Below are positions 32,974 to 41,417 of a stretch of 64,000 bases of DNA, piece by piece. Below the pieces are notes generated by a model, which was not told the DNA's origin, did no database searches, and saw only the letters and a program-made list of their open reading frames with translations. Source of the stretch: Desulfosudis oleivorans. Its GTDB lineage: Bacteria; Desulfobacterota; Desulfobacteria; Desulfobacterales; SURF-7. How positions within the stretch are numbered: position 1 is the first letter of the stretch; each line of letters begins with the position of its first letter. The stretch is from NCBI GenBank assembly GCA_020723305.1, contig DYJC01000008.1, positions 62,001-126,000 on the forward strand. The letters are read 5' to 3'. The translations under genes were made by a program, and so were the position numbers.

Positions 32974-33830
32974 GTGAAATGTTTTTCCTGTTCAATGTGT
33001 AACAGCCGTGCAGCGTTATTTCCGAGGATATCCTTTCGTATTTTTGGATCGATGCCCGTGGTATCCAGTTCTTTAAAATACCGGGCAGGGGAAAGCAGCG
33101 GGAAATCACTCCCGAAAAGGATTTTCTCATGCCCGGCTATAGTGCAGGATAATGAGTATATTTCCGGATTGTACAGAAATGGGGATGCGGCTGTATCATA
33201 ATAGACATTTTTCAATACATCCTGAGTCTCTTTTTTTAATAGCCGGTAAAAGAAAATTCCTCCTCCCCAGTGAGCCAGAACAATTTTGTTGTCAGGAAAG
33301 CGCAGCGGAATTTCATAAATCTGCAAAAGAGTATTTGGTGTTTTCCCCGGATATTGGTGTCCGACCGGCTCATTGGTATGAATCAGTATCGGCAGGTTTT
33401 TTTCTTTGCATATCTCCATGATCGGTTGGAGAAGGTCCAGACTGTCCCGGTCAATTCCGGACTGATAAAAGGCGAGTTCTCCAACCCCGGAAAGACCTCC
33501 CTGGATACATCGTTCTGTTTCTTTTGCAGCATCTTCTGTGGATGGGTCAAAACAGGACAATCCTTTGAACCGTTTTGGATATCTGGAAACCACCTCCAGG
33601 ATATAGTCATTGCAGAATTTGCTGGTTTCCATATTTTTCCAGGGAAACCCGAATATGACCGATATGTCAATCTGATTATGATCCATGGAATCCAGGATGG
33701 TTTCCGCAGCCACCAGTTTTGATTTGGGGGAATCGTATAAAAGCCGGAATGCCGGTTCATGGTGAAAATATCTCTCCCGGTTCTGACAGATCGCCTCTGG
33801 AAAAACATGGGTATGAAAATCGATGATCAT
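32970..33830 (-). CDS. Metal-dependent amidohydrolase (TIM-barrel, PF04909 type)
   Basis: 286 residues. Metal and active-site signatures appear in order: MIIDFHTHVFPE (first His pair), LPILIHTNEPVGH, NKIVLAHWGGGIFFY and ILFGSDFPLLSPARYF (final Asp), then NILG-like DILGNNAARLL. These are the features of the amidohydrolase-2/ACMSD-like group, which performs decarboxylation or hydrolysis of small carboxylic or cyclic substrates. The specific substrate is not predictable. It stands between converging dus and the ahcY unit, with 85 bases to ahcY. Confidence 0.85.
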   Translation of the reverse strand: MIIDFHTHVFPEAICQNRERYFHHEPAFRLLYDSPKSKLVAAETILDSMDHNQIDISVIFGFPWKNMETSKFCNDYILEVVSRYPKRFKGLSCFDPSTEDAAKETERCIQGGLSGVGELAFYQSGIDRDSLDLLQPIMEICKEKNLPILIHTNEPVGHQYPGKTPNTLLQIYEIPLRFPDNKIVLAHWGGGIFFYRLLKKETQDVLKNVYYDTAASPFLYNPEIYSLSCTIAGHEKILFGSDFPLLSPARYFKELDTTGIDPKIRKDILGNNAARLLHIEQEKHFT

Positions 33831-33915
33831 GATGACCTTTTTTTACAGTATCCTGTTATTTCTTCCCATCAATTCTGTCTAGGCAGAAAGAATCGATAGG
33901 AAGGATGTATTGGTT

Positions 33916-35352
33916 TTAATACCGGTAGTGATCCGGTTTAAAAGGTCCTTCAACCGGAACGCCAAGGTAATTGGCCTGTTCCTGGGTCAGTTTGGTGAGC
34001 TTTACACCGAGCCGGCCTAGATGAAGTCTGGCCACTTCTTCATCCAGCGTTTTCGGAAGTGTATACACCTTTTTTTCCAGCTTCTTTGTTGCCAGTTCTA
34101 TCTGAGCCAGGCATTGATTGGTAAAGCTGTTGCTCATCACAAAGCTGGGGTGGCCGGTTGCGCATCCCAGGTTGACCAGCCTTCCTTCTGCCAGAATAAC
34201 CAAAGATTTTCCGGATTTGAGATTCCACTTATCGACCTGGGGCTTGATCTGATTTTTTTTGCAATCCGGGGATTTCAGCAGATAGGACATTTCGATTTCA
34301 TTATCAAAATGACCGATATTACAGATGATGGCCTCATTTTTCATTTTTTCCATATGTGCACCGGTGATCACATGATAGCATCCGGTTGCGGTAATAAAAA
34401 TATCTCCCATAGAGGCCGCATCTTCCATGGTCAATACCTGGTAGCCTTCCATGGATGCCTGCAATGCACAGATCGGATCAATCTCCGTGATGATCACCCG
34501 TGCCCCGAATCCGCGCATGGATTGGGCGCACCCTTTACCCACATCTCCATATCCGCAGACAACCACAATTTTACCGGAGATCATGATATCCGTTGCCCGT
34601 TTGATTCCATCTGCAAGGGATTCCCTGCACCCATATAAATTGTCAAATTTCGATTTGGTTACGGAATCATTGACATTGATGGCCGGGAACAAAAGCTCGT
34701 TGTTTTTTGCCAGGTGATAGAGGCGGTGCACACCGGTGGTTGTTTCTTCTGATACGCCAAGAAGTTTTTTCGATACTCTGGTCCAGAAGTTCGGATCTCT
34801 TTTGTAGCCGGCTTTCAGTCGGTCTATCAGGCATTTCATATCCGAACCGTCATAAGTCTTGTCCAGTAAGGATGGATTTTTTTCAATGGCTACACCCTGA
34901 TGAATATAAAGGGTCGCATCTCCGCCATCATCCACAATCAGGTCCGGTCCGGTTCCATCGGGCCATATAAGTGCTTGTTCCGTGCACCACCAGAATTCTT
35001 CAAGAGTTTCCCCTTTCCAGGCAAATACGGCAGCAGATCTGTTTTGGGCAATCGCAGCGGCTGCATGATCCTGGGTTGAAAAAATATTACAGGTGGCCCA
35101 CCTGAGGTCAGCACCTAGTACTTTGAGGGTTTCAATCAGCATGGCTGTTTGAATGGTCATGTGAAGGCTTCCCATTACTTTTAAGCCTTTTAATGGTTTT
35201 ATAGTCCCATATTTTTCCCGGACTGCCATCAGACCCGGCATTTCGTTTTCTGAAAGCTGCATCTCTTTAAAACCGAGATCGGCAAGGGATATATCCGCCA
35301 CCTTATACGGGAGGGAAAGATCGAGTTCTTGAAACATGTTTGAGTCAGTCAT
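33916..35352 (-). CDS. ahcY: S-adenosylhomocysteine hydrolase
   Basis: 478 residues, complete. [61 protein letters not shown] and [31 protein letters not shown] (NAD-binding) are present, followed by VTMEDAAS-like [18 protein letters not shown] and [10 protein letters not shown], and the C-terminal KPDHYRY with the Lys and Tyr that close the NAD site. It splits SAH to adenosine and homocysteine in the cytoplasm and prevents methyltransferase inhibition. Second gene after the SahR-like regulator, 21 bases apart, with SD-like AAGGAG 6-7 bases before the ATG. Confidence 0.97.
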   Translation of the reverse strand: MTDSNMFQELDLSLPYKVADISLADLGFKEMQLSENEMPGLMAVREKYGTIKPLKGLKVMGSLHMTIQTAMLIETLKVLGADLRWATCNIFSTQDHAAAAIAQNRSAAVFAWKGETLEEFWWCTEQALIWPDGTGPDLIVDDGGDATLYIHQGVAIEKNPSLLDKTYDGSDMKCLIDRLKAGYKRDPNFWTRVSKKLLGVSEETTTGVHRLYHLAKNNELLFPAINVNDSVTKSKFDNLYGCRESLADGIKRATDIMISGKIVVVCGYGDVGKGCAQSMRGFGARVIITEIDPICALQASMEGYQVLTMEDAASMGDIFITATGCYHVITGAHMEKMKNEAIICNIGHFDNEIEMSYLLKSPDCKKNQIKPQVDKWNLKSGKSLVILAEGRLVNLGCATGHPSFVMSNSFTNQCLAQIELATKKLEKKVYTLPKTLDEEVARLHLGRLGVKLTKLTQEQANYLGVPVEGPFKPDHYRY

Positions 35353-35373
35353 TTTTTTCTCCTTATGTTATGT

Positions 35374-36291
35374 TTAATTGATTTTTATGGATTTGAATAT
35401 GTTGATTGAAAGTTGTTGTCTCAGAGGATAGGATTGCTGGGATTGCAATGTAAAACCAGCTGTATGTAAAAAATCGGTTATTTCATCCGGATGAAAACCC
35501 AGCCAACGATCACCATAGGATTTTCTCATGATTTCATCATCATGTTTATTCAGATCTGCGATCAGCAGGGTTCCCCCGGGTTTCAGGATTCTGCAAGCTT
35601 CGGCAATGGCAATGGCGGGAGCGGAAATATGGTGTAAAACCATTGAAATAACGACCAATTCAGCTTCTCCATCACTGAGGGGAAGATGTTCCAACTCCCC
35701 GAGTCTTAGGTCAGGCACCCCATTCTCGGATGGAAATCGTTTTCTGGTTTCTGTAAGCATTTGTGCAGAACTATCCACGCCAATCACTTTTTGAGCTTTT
35801 TGTTTAAGGTGAAAAATCAACTCACCTGTCCCGCATCCAAGGTCTACCGCTGTCGTGCATGGTTCAATTTCCTGTACGATTGCCTGGTTGAGATCAAATC
35901 GGCCCAGAATTTCCTGTTTTAAAAGATCCCAATCGGTTGCAATGGAATTAAAAAATTGTCTGGTTCTGATGTTGCGCTCTTCGATCATATTGGATGCCCG
36001 TACAAGGTCTTTTTCCAGGGCAGGATCTTTTTTGAAAAGATATTGTATGGATTCAACAAACTTTTGGGAGTATGGCTGATCGGATACTGAATAAAATGCC
36101 CAGACACCGTCTCTTCTGCATTTCAGGATTTCCGCATCGGTCAGGATTTTAAGATGCCTGGAGATTCTGGATTGTCCCATGTTCATGAGAGCGACAATTT
36201 CATTGACGCTCAACTCATGATGGATCAGGGTATTTACCAGTCTGATTCGTGTGGCATCTGCAAGTGCTTTGAAGTAGTTTACTGTTTTCAT
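35374..36291 (-). CDS. sahR: ArsR-family regulator fused to SAM-binding methyltransferase domain (SahR-like)
   Basis: 305 residues in two parts. Residues 1-95 form an ArsR winged helix (KALADATRIRLVNTLIHHELSVNEIVALMNMGQSRISRHLKILTDAEIL, then the wing RRDGVWAFYSV). Residues about 135-295 are a class I methyltransferase fold: TAVDLGCGTGELIFHL, VIGVDSSAQMLTETR, VVISMVLHHI, LKPGGTLLIADLNKHDDE. ArsR-methyltransferase fusions next to ahcY are the described SahR regulators of methionine/SAM recycling, in which SAH is the effector. The gene sits directly in front of ahcY, and a perfect inverted repeat covers its start codon, so it should repress itself and ahcY. No SD precedes the ATG. Whether the methyltransferase part is catalytic is unknown. 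Confidence 0.85.
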   Translation of the reverse strand: MKTVNYFKALADATRIRLVNTLIHHELSVNEIVALMNMGQSRISRHLKILTDAEILKCRRDGVWAFYSVSDQPYSQKFVESIQYLFKKDPALEKDLVRASNMIEERNIRTRQFFNSIATDWDLLKQEILGRFDLNQAIVQEIEPCTTAVDLGCGTGELIFHLKQKAQKVIGVDSSAQMLTETRKRFPSENGVPDLRLGELEHLPLSDGEAELVVISMVLHHISAPAIAIAEACRILKPGGTLLIADLNKHDDEIMRKSYGDRWLGFHPDEITDFLHTAGFTLQSQQSYPLRQQLSINIFKSIKIN

Positions 36292-36325
36292 ATTATTATA
36301 TCAAGATTTATTGATATAATAATAT
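36290..36325. promoter_or_regulatory. Probable SahR operator, 15-bp perfect inverted repeat
   Basis: ATATTATTATATCAA (36290-36304), spacer GATTTA, TTGATATAATAATAT (36311-36325): two perfectly complementary 15-base arms. The core ATATCAA-n6-TTGATAT is the size of an ArsR-family dimer site. It overlaps the sahR-like start codon and TATAAT-like sequences, so occupancy would block both transcription and translation initiation. It also faces the Hpt gene 107 bases away. Confidence 0.75.
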
Positions 36326-36431
36326 GGATGGTAATCGGAGTCAACCTGTTTTTTATGTTGACTCAATAACTTGGTTAAATTATTCTTTTAAGTACTTAAT
36401 CGTATTGAATAAAGGATAAGGAGGAGAATGA

Positions 36432-36755
36432 ATGGATTTTAAAGTGTTGGGTGCCAATCTCGGATTGGAGGAGTCTGAATTTATTGAGCTTGTGGAATTG
36501 TTTGTCAGTACGGCAAAGCAGGACCTTCAAAAACTTACTACTGCATATCAATCCAGGGATTTCGAGGCAGTGGCCGAATCCGCTCATTCTCTGAAGGGCT
36601 CTTCCGGAAATCTCGGTTTTATGGAGCTATCAGCACTTTCAAAAAAGGCAGAGGATAAAGGAAAAGTAAATGATTTATCCGGTTTTGCTGAAATTATTGA
36701 TTCCATGAGTCAGCAGATTGGCAAAATCAAGGAGTGTCTTGAACAATCCATCTGA
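36432..36755 (+). CDS. Hpt-domain phosphotransfer protein
   Basis: 107 residues, all helical, a stand-alone histidine phosphotransfer domain. The phosphate-accepting His52 lies in SAHSLKGSSGNLG, the canonical motif. It accepts phosphate from and donates it to response-regulator domains. The SD is strong (AAGGAGGAG about 6 bases before the ATG). The next gene encodes a receiver-phosphatase 48 bases downstream, its most likely partner. Confidence 0.9.
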   Translation: MDFKVLGANLGLEESEFIELVELFVSTAKQDLQKLTTAYQSRDFEAVAESAHSLKGSSGNLGFMELSALSKKAEDKGKVNDLSGFAEIIDSMSQQIGKIKECLEQSI

Positions 36756-36762
36756 TTTTGAA

Positions 36763-36788
36763 CAACAACGGACTGTTGAAATTGGCTC
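36763..36788. repeat. Remnant right end of the GAGCCAAT-family element
   Basis: CAACAACGGACTGTTGAAAT followed by TGGCTC matches the right end of the complete element at 27561-27586 in all but a few positions. The left half is absent. It lies between the Hpt and REC-phosphatase genes, inside one apparent operon. Confidence 0.6.
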
Positions 36789-36803
36789 GGAAGATAATCG
36801 AAT

Positions 36804-37928
36804 ATGAAGATCGCGGATCAATCTCTTCAAATTTTAATTGTGGATGATAATCCACTCAATCTGAAATTACTGGAAACAACGCTTTCCAAAGATGGCTACA
36901 AGGTTCTTTCTGCCGGGAATGGGCCGGTTGCTCGAGAAATGGCAGTTGCAGAAAAACCCGATCTCATTTTGCTTGATATCAAGATGCCGGGAGAAGATGG
37001 TTTTCAGGTTATCCGGCAACTGAAAAAAAATTTGGCGACAACAGCCATACCGGTAATCTTTCTCACAGGAGTAAGCGACATGGATACCAAGCTTCAAGGT
37101 TTTGAACTTGGAGCTGTTGATTATATTATAAAACCGTTTCATCCAAGAGAAGTACTGGCACGCGTACGTCTTCATTTAAAACTATCGATTGCAACAAATT
37201 CACTGATTGCAAGCCAGGCGAATAAATTAAAGCAGATTACCGAAGCACAGACTTCAATGCTTGTAACGCCGGAAATGTATCCACGCGCCCAATTCGGGGT
37301 TTATTATTCAGCCCTGAACGAGGCCGGTGGTGATTTTTATGAAGTGCGGCAGATCTCAGATGATATTTTCGGCTATTTTGTTGCCGATTTTTCAGGGCAT
37401 GATATTAAAACCAGCTTTCTTACCGTATCCATAAAGGCACTTCTTCAGCAGAATTCCGCGCCCGTATATCAAGCTCACGAAAGCATGCAGATGATCAACG
37501 ACGTCCTGGTTGAAATTTTGCCGGAAGGAAAATATTTAACCGCTTGTTATGCAAGATTGAATCGAAAAACCAAGCAGATGACCATTGTTAATGCAGGGCA
37601 CCCCCCAGGGATTTTTGTTCCTTCAGAGGGAAGTGCAACCCGAATTGATATGAAAGGAGATATTCTGGGTATTTTTAAAGAGGTTTATTTTGGATCACAC
37701 ACAATTGACGTCAATCCCGGCGATCGTTTTTATTTGTATTCTGATGGGTTGATCGAATCCTCTGAAGAAAAAATTGTATGGTCTGCCGGTTCGAATAAAT
37801 TAGTGGCTGCATGCGAAGATGCCAAATCCTTTCCGATTCAGGAAGCACCAAAAGAGATTGTACGAAAGTTATTCAATGAGAATGTTTCGATTCATGATGA
37901 TATTGTCTTACTTGGAATAGAGGTATGA
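36804..37928 (+). CDS. Response regulator with PP2C/SpoIIE-type phosphatase output (RsbU-like)
   Basis: 374 residues. The receiver domain (about 8-125) has the acidic pair DD at 14-15, phospho-acceptor Asp58 in LILLDIKMPGEDGF and the switch Lys in DYIIKPFHPREVL. After a short coiled linker comes the PPM phosphatase (about 175-374): AGGDFYEV, YFVADFSGHDIKTSFLT, INDVLVEILPEGKYLTACYARL, VNAGHPPGIF, LYSDGLIESSE and HDDIVLLGIEV, with all metal Asp residues. Such proteins dephosphorylate an anti-sigma-factor antagonist (STAS protein) when their receiver is phosphorylated. The preceding Hpt protein could deliver phosphate. The RsbW-like kinase gene follows at once. Confidence 0.93.
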   Translation: MKIADQSLQILIVDDNPLNLKLLETTLSKDGYKVLSAGNGPVAREMAVAEKPDLILLDIKMPGEDGFQVIRQLKKNLATTAIPVIFLTGVSDMDTKLQGFELGAVDYIIKPFHPREVLARVRLHLKLSIATNSLIASQANKLKQITEAQTSMLVTPEMYPRAQFGVYYSALNEAGGDFYEVRQISDDIFGYFVADFSGHDIKTSFLTVSIKALLQQNSAPVYQAHESMQMINDVLVEILPEGKYLTACYARLNRKTKQMTIVNAGHPPGIFVPSEGSATRIDMKGDILGIFKEVYFGSHTIDVNPGDRFYLYSDGLIESSEEKIVWSAGSNKLVAACEDAKSFPIQEAPKEIVRKLFNENVSIHDDIVLLGIEV

Positions 37929-37977
37929 TTCATCGGGCAATTTTTTTTCAGCTGTTTTGCTGTCGGGGAAAATAAGT

Positions 37978-38406
37978 ATGGCCGGGAATGATGACTTTCA
38001 CATAGTCCATGAAGCGGATCGGCTGACAATATCTTTTCAATCCACAATGGAAAATATTGACCGGGTGGATCAAGAATCCAGATTTTTCTTGGAGAAAGGT
38101 GGACTTCAATCCGAGATATTTTCCGTTTGTTTATGTATGCGTGAAGGACTTACAAATGCAGTGCGGCATGGCCACCAAAACAATGCATCAAAAATTGTGA
38201 AATACTCACTATCCAGAACCGGGCAAGGTTTGATTATGGAGATTGAGGATGAGGGAGATGGTTTTGACTGGAGAGCTATTGAAAAAAGAAAGCCGGATTT
38301 TGATTCCGAACATGGCCGGGGACTTGTTATTATCCGGAAGTATTTTTCAACCTATGCATTTAATGAAAAAGGAAATAAACTTACCCTTGTAAAAATTTTA
38401 TCGTAA
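37978..38406 (+). CDS. RsbW-like anti-sigma-factor Ser/Thr kinase (HATPase_c)
   Basis: 142 residues. GHKL ATPase boxes: CMREGLTNAVRHGHQN (N box), IEDEGDGFDW (G1), HGRGLVIIRKYF (G2). It is close in size to RsbW/SpoIIAB. I chose the ATG at 37978, which has GGGGAA 6-7 bases before it, over a TTG at 37957. It follows the RsbU-like phosphatase by 49 bases, a usual partner-switch pairing. The STAS antagonist and sigma factor are not in the window, so the output is open. Confidence 0.88.
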   Translation: MAGNDDFHIVHEADRLTISFQSTMENIDRVDQESRFFLEKGGLQSEIFSVCLCMREGLTNAVRHGHQNNASKIVKYSLSRTGQGLIMEIEDEGDGFDWRAIEKRKPDFDSEHGRGLVIIRKYFSTYAFNEKGNKLTLVKILS

Positions 38407-38437
38407 ACAGCTCCTTGACCCCGTCGCAGCCTGGATT

Positions 38438-38821
38438 TTAGTTTTTTTCCCACCGCTGAATCTTTTCATAAGCGTCTGTCGCTGCTTTAAATAAGGTTTT
38501 CAGATCCACAGGTTTGGTGAAATAATCTTCAAAACCAACTTTTCGACAATCCGACAATTCATAATGGGATGCATATCCGGTGATTGCGTAGGAAATCGAC
38601 ATTGGATACAACTCTCGTATGGTTTTACACAGATCCATGCCATTCATTCCAGGAAGCTTGAGGTCAAGGAACATCACTTGAGCCTTGAATGTTTGTAATA
38701 TCTCAAGCGCTTCTTCCGCACTTTCTGCGCATATGACTTCATACCCTTCTCTCGTCATAGCAGCTTCCAGCATATTACGGATCATTTTTTCGTCATCCAC
38801 GACAATCATTTTTTTTTTCAT
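38438..38821 (-). CDS. Stand-alone response regulator receiver
   Basis: 127 residues from the preferred start. VVDDEKM holds the acidic pair (9-10), FLDLKLPGMNG the phospho-acceptor Asp53, YAITGYAS the switch Thr region and FEDYFTKPVDLKTL the Lys. There is no output domain, so it acts by protein contact (CheY/Spo0F-like). The ATG at 38821 has GCGGGGA upstream; an earlier GTG at 38854 is less likely. It converges on the RsbW-like gene. Confidence 0.88.
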   Translation of the reverse strand: MKKKMIVVDDEKMIRNMLEAAMTREGYEVICAESAEEALEILQTFKAQVMFLDLKLPGMNGMDLCKTIRELYPMSISYAITGYASHYELSDCRKVGFEDYFTKPVDLKTLFKAATDAYEKIQRWEKN

Positions 38822-38854
38822 GCAATCCCCGCAATCATTCCTGATAGTCCACAC

Positions 38855-39171
38855 TATTTTTTAACCGGAACGTGTATTTTGGTTGCTCAATATCATGTTC
38901 AATATGGCAAGGCCCTTATGCATTTTTCAGGCTAATGGATAAGTAAAGTTAGCATAGGAAAAATATTGAGGCAAGGTAAAAACTGGAAATAATCCCTGTA
39001 ATTCATATGCCCGATCTGCTGGATGCCCATTAATTTACCTGGGTCTCAATTATTCAGAAACCAAGGTCTGTTGTGTTGGTTGACTTTTTGATACGATTGC
39101 TTTACTGTCGCGGGAAATGGATATGTTTCATCTTTTTTTAAAATAATTATAAGCAGCATTCAAACCAATTA
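38855..39171. other. Intergenic region upstream of panC
   Basis: 317 bases between divergent genes. The only candidate signal is TTGACT (39080-39085), 17 bases, TACTGT (39103-39108), a plausible but weak plus-strand promoter for panC. Nothing else recognised. Confidence 0.4.
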
Positions 39172-40035
39172 ATGCTGGAGGAGACGGTTATTAAAATTGT
39201 TACAACCATCAAGGAGATGCAGGCAAGATCTGAATCCATACGGAATCAGCAGAAGAAGATCGCTTTTGTTCCCACCATGGGGTTCCTGCATGATGGTCAT
39301 TGTTCATTGCTCCGAAAAGGGCGTTTATCCTGCGATGATCTTGTTTTGAGTATCTTTGTGAATCCAACGCAGTTCAGCGCAGGTGAAGATTATGATTCAT
39401 ATCCAAGGGATCTGGAAAAAGATCTTCAACTGGCTGAAAAGGAAAGGGTTGATGCTGTTTTTATACCCACCAAAGAGGAGCTTTTTGGTAAAAACTTTCA
39501 GACCGGAATAGCGCTCACAAAATTACCGCGACACCTTTGCGGACTTTCACGACCTACCCATTTTCAGGGTGTTGCACTTGTGGTTACAAAGCTGTTCAAT
39601 ATTGTGAAGCCGCATGTGGCCATTTTTGGTGAAAAAGATTTCCAGCAACTGGCAATCATCCGTCAGATGACTCAAGACCTTGACTTTGATATCCGGATTG
39701 AGGGAGGTGCGATTGTTCGGGAAGCGGACGGACTAGCCATGAGCTCCCGAAATACATACCTGTCTTCGGAGCAGAGGAAAACAGCTCTCTGTCTCTATAA
39801 CACACTGCAAAAATCTAAGAGGATGGTTGAACAGGGGGAAAAAAACAGTTCCCATATTATTCATGAGATGACGCTTTTTATCCATAGCCATAAAGAATCA
39901 GAAATTGATTATATCTCAATTTGTGACCCCGATACCCTGGATGACATTGAAAGCATAACGGGACCAGTGCTGATGGCATTGGCTGTCAAAGTCGGAAAAA
40001 CAAGACTTATTGACAATATGATCCTTTCGCCGTAA
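39172..40035 (+). CDS. panC: Pantoate-beta-alanine ligase
   Basis: 287 residues as drawn. Nucleotidyl-transferase signatures: FVPTMGFLHDGHCSLL (HIGH-like), SIFVNPTQFSAGEDYDSYPRDLEKD, HFQGVALVVTKLFNIVKPHVAIFGEKDFQQL and VREADGLAMSSRN (KMSKS-like). It joins pantoate and beta-alanine with ATP to give pantothenate for coenzyme A. The upstream ATG at 39172 has no ribosome site. GGAGGAG at 39177-39183 instead points, with a 6-base spacer, to an in-frame ATT at 39190. Starting there puts VPTMG at residues 27-31, exactly as in E. coli PanC, so the real start may be this rare ATT codon. It is not linked to panB or panD here. Confidence 0.95.
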   Translation: MLEETVIKIVTTIKEMQARSESIRNQQKKIAFVPTMGFLHDGHCSLLRKGRLSCDDLVLSIFVNPTQFSAGEDYDSYPRDLEKDLQLAEKERVDAVFIPTKEELFGKNFQTGIALTKLPRHLCGLSRPTHFQGVALVVTKLFNIVKPHVAIFGEKDFQQLAIIRQMTQDLDFDIRIEGGAIVREADGLAMSSRNTYLSSEQRKTALCLYNTLQKSKRMVEQGEKNSSHIIHEMTLFIHSHKESEIDYISICDPDTLDDIESITGPVLMALAVKVGKTRLIDNMILSP

Positions 40036-40168
40036 TGATACCATCTTCAGAAAAAATGGATATACATACCATGAAGCAGATTGGGTTGAATGATTTCATA
40101 ATTTTTTGAACAAAAAAAGAGATTAATTTCCACAAACAAGGAGACTTGAATCAAATAAAGGAGCCACC

Positions 40169-41338
40169 ATGAGCGAAGAGAAATATTTTTTTACGTCAGA
40201 GTCTGTAACTGAAGGGCATCCTGACAAAGTTGCGGATGCGATTTCAGATGCAATCCTTGATGCAATTATGGCCCAGGATACAAAATGCCGTGTTGCATGC
40301 GAGACCCTGGTTACTACCGGTATTGCTTTTATTGCCGGTGAAATCACAACAGACTGTTATGTGCATATGCCCCAGATCGTCCGAGATACAATTCGGGAAA
40401 TAGGGTACTCCTCATCCCAGATGGGTTTTGACTGGCAGACATGTTCAGTGATTACAAGCATCGATAAACAGTCCCCGGATATCGCACAAGGTGTTGATGT
40501 AGGGAAGGGCCTTTTCAAGGAGCAGGGTGCCGGTGACCAGGGATTGATGTTTGGATTTGCAACCAATGAAACTGAAGAGATGATGCCGATGCCGATCATG
40601 CTTGCCCATAAATTGACCAAACGGCTGGCAAAGGTTCGGAAGAACAATTCCCTTGATTTCTTGCGTCCGGACGGAAAATCTCAGGTTACGATCGAATATC
40701 AGAATGGTACACCAAAGCGCGTGGATACGGTTGTTCTTTCCGCTCAGCATAAACCTGATGTGAACTATGAAGATCTTAAGGAAGCAATCATTGAAGAAGT
40801 GATCAAGAAAGTGATTCCCGCTCATATGACGGATGGTGATACCCGTTATTTTATCAATCCTACCGGTAAATTTGTTGTGGGCGGTCCCATGGGAGATTGC
40901 GGTCTTACCGGTCGTAAAATAATTGTTGATACCTATGGAGGCCAGGGCAGCCATGGCGGCGGGTGTTTTTCCGGAAAAGATCCGTCCAAGGTGGATCGCA
41001 GTGCTTCGTATATGGGGCGTTATATTGCAAAGAATCTTGTTGCGGCTGGTCTGGCGGATAAATGTGAGATTCAGGTTGCATATGCAATCGGCGTTGCCCA
41101 GCCTGTTTCCGTACTGGTCAATACTATGGGCACAAACAAGATTCCACAAGGAAAAATTGTGGCACTTGTCAATGAAGTTTTTGACCTGAGACCTGCTGCG
41201 ATTATTGAAACCCTTGATCTGTTAAAGCCGATTTATAAAGCGACCTCCGCATATGGCCATTTTGGAAGAAATGAACCGGGATTTACCTGGGAACGGACGG
41301 ATAAAGTGGATATCCTGAGGGATAAGGCAGGTTTATAG
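40169..41338 (+). CDS. metK: S-adenosylmethionine synthetase
   Basis: 389 residues, complete. [57 protein letters not shown], the conserved hexapeptide region [66 protein letters not shown] and the final [12 protein letters not shown]. It makes SAM from methionine and ATP. SD AAAGGAGCC precedes the ATG. No SAM riboswitch and no copy of the SahR-like inverted repeat is seen in the 133-base leader. Confidence 0.98.
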   Translation: MSEEKYFFTSESVTEGHPDKVADAISDAILDAIMAQDTKCRVACETLVTTGIAFIAGEITTDCYVHMPQIVRDTIREIGYSSSQMGFDWQTCSVITSIDKQSPDIAQGVDVGKGLFKEQGAGDQGLMFGFATNETEEMMPMPIMLAHKLTKRLAKVRKNNSLDFLRPDGKSQVTIEYQNGTPKRVDTVVLSAQHKPDVNYEDLKEAIIEEVIKKVIPAHMTDGDTRYFINPTGKFVVGGPMGDCGLTGRKIIVDTYGGQGSHGGGCFSGKDPSKVDRSASYMGRYIAKNLVAAGLADKCEIQVAYAIGVAQPVSVLVNTMGTNKIPQGKIVALVNEVFDLRPAAIIETLDLLKPIYKATSAYGHFGRNEPGFTWERTDKVDILRDKAGL

Positions 41339-41367
41339 CATAGAACAATAGCATATATCATTATGAC

Positions 41368-41398
41368 GCGGGATATGAGAAAACTTCCCATATCCCGC
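41368..41398. terminator. Bidirectional hairpin between converging metK and fecR-like genes
   Basis: GCGGGATATG, an 11-base loop, CATATCCCGC: a perfect 10-bp stem midway in the 79-base gap between two stops. There is no long T-run on either side, so it may act as an mRNA 3'-end stabiliser or a weak terminator. Confidence 0.55.
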
Positions 41399-41417
41399 AT
41401 CGCAATCGGTATTCATT

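Noticed and set aside
34021-34638. 205-residue plus-strand ORF opposite ahcY
   Set aside because: Fully antisense to conserved ahcY; composition is that of a frame shadow.
40036-40168. SAM riboswitch before metK
   Set aside because: No pairing pattern or terminator typical of SAM-I, SAM-II or SAM-IV seen in the leader.
40445-41149. 234-residue minus-strand ORF opposite metK
   Set aside because: Lies wholly inside metK, His- and Asn-rich without any domain.
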